A stretch of DNA of 35,470 nucleotides. Origin: a bacterium (GTDB taxonomy: Bacteria; Bacillota; Clostridia; Lachnospirales; Lachnospiraceae). A program made the position numbers and the translations under genes. The DNA lies in the NCBI GenBank assembly GCA_023667365.1, contig JAMPAG010000025.1, positions 1 through 35,470 of the forward strand, read 5' to 3'. The notes under the pieces were generated by a model that was not told the DNA's origin, searched no databases, and worked only from the letters and a program-made list of their open reading frames with translations. Numbering within the stretch: the stretch's first letter is position 1; each line of letters begins with the position of its first letter. Shown piece by piece: positions 33,800-35,470 of the stretch.

Positions 33800-35260
33800 C
33801 TAGGCACTTTGCAACAGTACAACAAAAAACATTGCCAAAAACAACGGCATACACACTACATAGACAATCAGGCTCAAATAAGAAGGGCAGATCAGACTGC
33901 GGCATTTTCTCTGACGCGGATGATTGATCGCCAACAGCAAGAGGATCGCGGCAAGCGTACAGGTTGCGATCATCTGCTTCGAAAATGTAACAATCAGACT
34001 CGCCCTTCCTCCAAAAAAGTTCGTCAGATACGCCCACAGGCACTCCGAATTTTCCTGCTTATACTTGCCACTCCCGACAACATCACACAGCCGCGTTATC
34101 CACGAATCCTGCATGACATACATGGTCTCCAGATTTTGGGGAAAACTGATCCAGCACGCTTGAAGCGTACGACCATAGGTCACGATCGTGATCAGAAGTA
34201 AATTCATATTGATATTTTGATCTGAAACAAAAAGCAATATTGCCACAAACGGAACATACAAAAACATCCTGTAAAAATAATGCGGCATCAAAAAACAAAT
34301 AATACAGAAGCTGACCGCCACCATATAAATAACGTTTTGATCAAATTTCTCATCATCCTCTTTTTTTATCCCATAGCACAGAAAGTATACCACAATTAAT
34401 AAAATAGCAGAGCCAAACACACTCCCCATTCCAGTGTCCACTTCCGTTGCACTGAGCATAGAATATGTCATTTCCAGAAAATCATTGTCTGTTTTTACCG
34501 CCTGATATATTGCATCCCGCCTATAAAACCACTCAAAAACGATGAGCGGCATCATGCTTCCCGCTGCATAGCCCAAAATCCGCAGGATCCTTTTTTCTTT
34601 TATTATGATCAAAACAAGACAGGGCATCAGCATAATCGGACAGCATGTAACACAAAGAACTATGAATAAATAACCCTGTTTCCATTTGTCTTCAAAAAAA
34701 CAATCCAGTGCTGCGACGAACAGGCAGATATATACGATCTCATCCTGTCCGGCATAGCCGACGGACATCATAATCTCAGGGGACGCCATGACCAAAAGAA
34801 ATACCATCGCTCCCTTCTTAGCATCCGATGTCAGCAAAATACAGATCTTCCTGCTGAAATACGCCGTCACAGCCTGTAGCAAAAGCCAAAATAGTTTTGT
34901 CCAGCACAGGCTGAAAAAGTGATGGATCGAAACAGTTCCGCTTATTGTATGTATTGCCCATAACGGAAAGTTCCATATACACAGCGGCAAAAGCCACAGC
35001 CAATTTCCGGCACAATTCGGATGTGCCGCGCCCCTTGCATTTATTCCGGCATATTGATAAAATTCATCCAGTTTTCCTTTGAACAGCAGATCCCAAAAAT
35101 TTAATGACCACGCTGTGATGGAGTCCAGGTCCTCATATTCAAACGAGATTAGCATTAAGAAAGCTGTCAAAAAAGCGATACTGAGCAACAGGACATATAG
35201 CTTCTGTCTTTGCGTCCATTTTTTTTCATTGATCAGAAACCGCCCTGTCCTCTTGTCCAT
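33800..35260 (-). CDS. polytopic membrane protein, GT-C-like
   Basis: A 486-residue integral membrane protein with about ten to twelve hydrophobic segments. After the first helix (about 22-38) an external loop carries SFEYEDLDSITAWS, an acidic motif of the kind used by GT-C glycosyltransferases, followed by HPNCAGNWLWLLPLCIWNF. It could be a lipid-sugar-dependent transferase or a polymerase; I cannot place it in a named family. The start at ATG 35258-35260 has AGGG upstream; an ATG 15 bases earlier has AAAGGA too close to serve. It appears to be the first large gene of the downstream minus-strand group. Confidence 0.65.
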   Translation of the reverse strand: MDKRTGRFLINEKKWTQRQKLYVLLLSIAFLTAFLMLISFEYEDLDSITAWSLNFWDLLFKGKLDEFYQYAGINARGAAHPNCAGNWLWLLPLCIWNFPLWAIHTISGTVSIHHFFSLCWTKLFWLLLQAVTAYFSRKICILLTSDAKKGAMVFLLVMASPEIMMSVGYAGQDEIVYICLFVAALDCFFEDKWKQGYLFIVLCVTCCPIMLMPCLVLIIIKEKRILRILGYAAGSMMPLIVFEWFYRRDAIYQAVKTDNDFLEMTYSMLSATEVDTGMGSVFGSAILLIVVYFLCYGIKKEDDEKFDQNVIYMVAVSFCIICFLMPHYFYRMFLYVPFVAILLFVSDQNINMNLLLITIVTYGRTLQACWISFPQNLETMYVMQDSWITRLCDVVGSGKYKQENSECLWAYLTNFFGGRASLIVTFSKQMIATCTLAAILLLLAINHPRQRKCRSLICPSYLSLIVYVVCMPLFLAMFFVVLLQSA

Positions 35261-35292
35261 GCAAGCCCTATGCATCCTTTCTTCGCCAAATT

Positions 35293-35439
35293 CTACGCAA
35301 AGTCCTCTGCGCTGTCTTCTCCGCCCAAGGCACCGGAAAGCAGTAGTCCCGCCAAAGCTTTCCTAGTGCAATTGTATGCAATTTCCCGCCATTTGTCAAG
35401 AAGCGCTGCTATCAGGCAGCCTTGAAAGGTAAATTCCAT
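35293..35439 (-). CDS. small 48-residue ORF of unknown function
   Basis: ATG 35437-35439 with AGGA just upstream opens a 48-codon frame, MEFTFQGCLIAALLDKWREI at the start, with a hydrophobic/amphipathic middle (ALAGLLLSGALG) and an acidic tail ending DFA. I do not recognise it. It could be a small protein, a leader peptide or the truncated start of a larger membrane protein. The predicted promoter of the downstream operon lies inside it, which counts against a conserved gene. Upstream bases 35440-35470 show nothing else. Confidence 0.3.
   Translation of the reverse strand: MEFTFQGCLIAALLDKWREIAYNCTRKALAGLLLSGALGGEDSAEDFA
35371..35399 (-). promoter_or_regulatory. near-consensus sigma-A promoter upstream of the GT-C/MBOAT/Rfb group
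   Basis: On the minus strand, TTGACA (35399-35394), 17 bases and TACAAT (35376-35371) match the vegetative consensus at 11 of 12 positions. Transcription would start near 35,364, about 100 bases ahead of the GT-C-like gene, and probably reads through the whole minus-strand group down to 21,732. Confidence 0.7.
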
Positions 35440-35470
35440 TATATCCTGCCTTGTTTCTCCAAAATTACTT

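Overview
The window reads as chromosomal DNA from an anaerobic Bacillota, most probably a clostridial gut bacterium of the Lachnospiraceae type. This is inferred from strong GGAGG-type ribosome binding sites, frequent ATGA start/stop overlaps, sigma-A-like promoters and the protein families present; no rRNA or tRNA is available to prove it. Almost everything is transcribed on the minus strand; one glycosyltransferase gene lies on the plus strand. The left 12.5 kb looks clearly richer in G+C than the right two thirds, so two modules of different history probably meet near position 12,500.

Left module (about 1-12,471): a phage-tail-like contractile injection system (CIS) operon and its regulator. 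In transcription order: a MalT-like NTPase fused to a SARP-like DNA-binding/BTAD regulator, then, after a promoter region with two TTGTTAAG direct repeats one helical turn apart, the tail sheath, a tube protein, a tail-assembly-chaperone-like gene with a -1 frame extension (GpE/DUF6760-like), a second tube-like protein, an unrecognised coiled-coil-rich protein, a LysM adaptor, a gp27-like hub, a gp5-like spike, a gp25-like wedge and a gp6/J-like baseplate protein. The order resembles Afp/PVC-type extracellular CIS (Afp1-Afp11), but the hub and spike are separate genes. No PAAR tip, tape measure, AAA+ ATPase, tail terminator or toxin is visible, so the locus probably continues beyond the left edge or is dispersed. 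The most striking signal is a textbook -1 frameshift cassette (A_AAT_TTT slippery heptamer, 6-nt spacer, GCCGG/CCGGC stem-loop) at 7576-7613, the kind of device tailed phages use to make two forms of the tail-assembly chaperone.

Right module (12,656-35,470): a surface polysaccharide locus. One minus-strand group runs from a good promoter at about 20,670 through a GT10 alpha-1,3-type fucosyltransferase, a GT4 glycosyltransferase, a PglK/MsbA-type ABC flippase, a GT-A-fold transferase, a WbsX-type protein, a GT-D-like protein and a GT11 alpha-1,2-type fucosyltransferase. Divergent from it, on the plus strand, is a NodZ/GT23-like putative fucosyltransferase. A second minus-strand group (35,260 to 21,732) starts near a consensus promoter at 35,371-35,399 and encodes a polytopic GT-C/polymerase-like protein, an MBOAT O-acyltransferase with two paralogous SGNH-like partners, a second polytopic protein, CDP-glucose 4,6-dehydratase (RfbG) and CDP-4-keto-6-deoxyglucose 3-dehydrase (RfbH), a GT2 enzyme, a second MBOAT and an AlgX/DHHW-like partner. 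Together they suggest a fucosylated, O-acylated cell-surface glycan that may contain a 3,6-dideoxyhexose. The cytidylyltransferase RfbF, the final reductases and GDP-fucose synthesis are not in the window.
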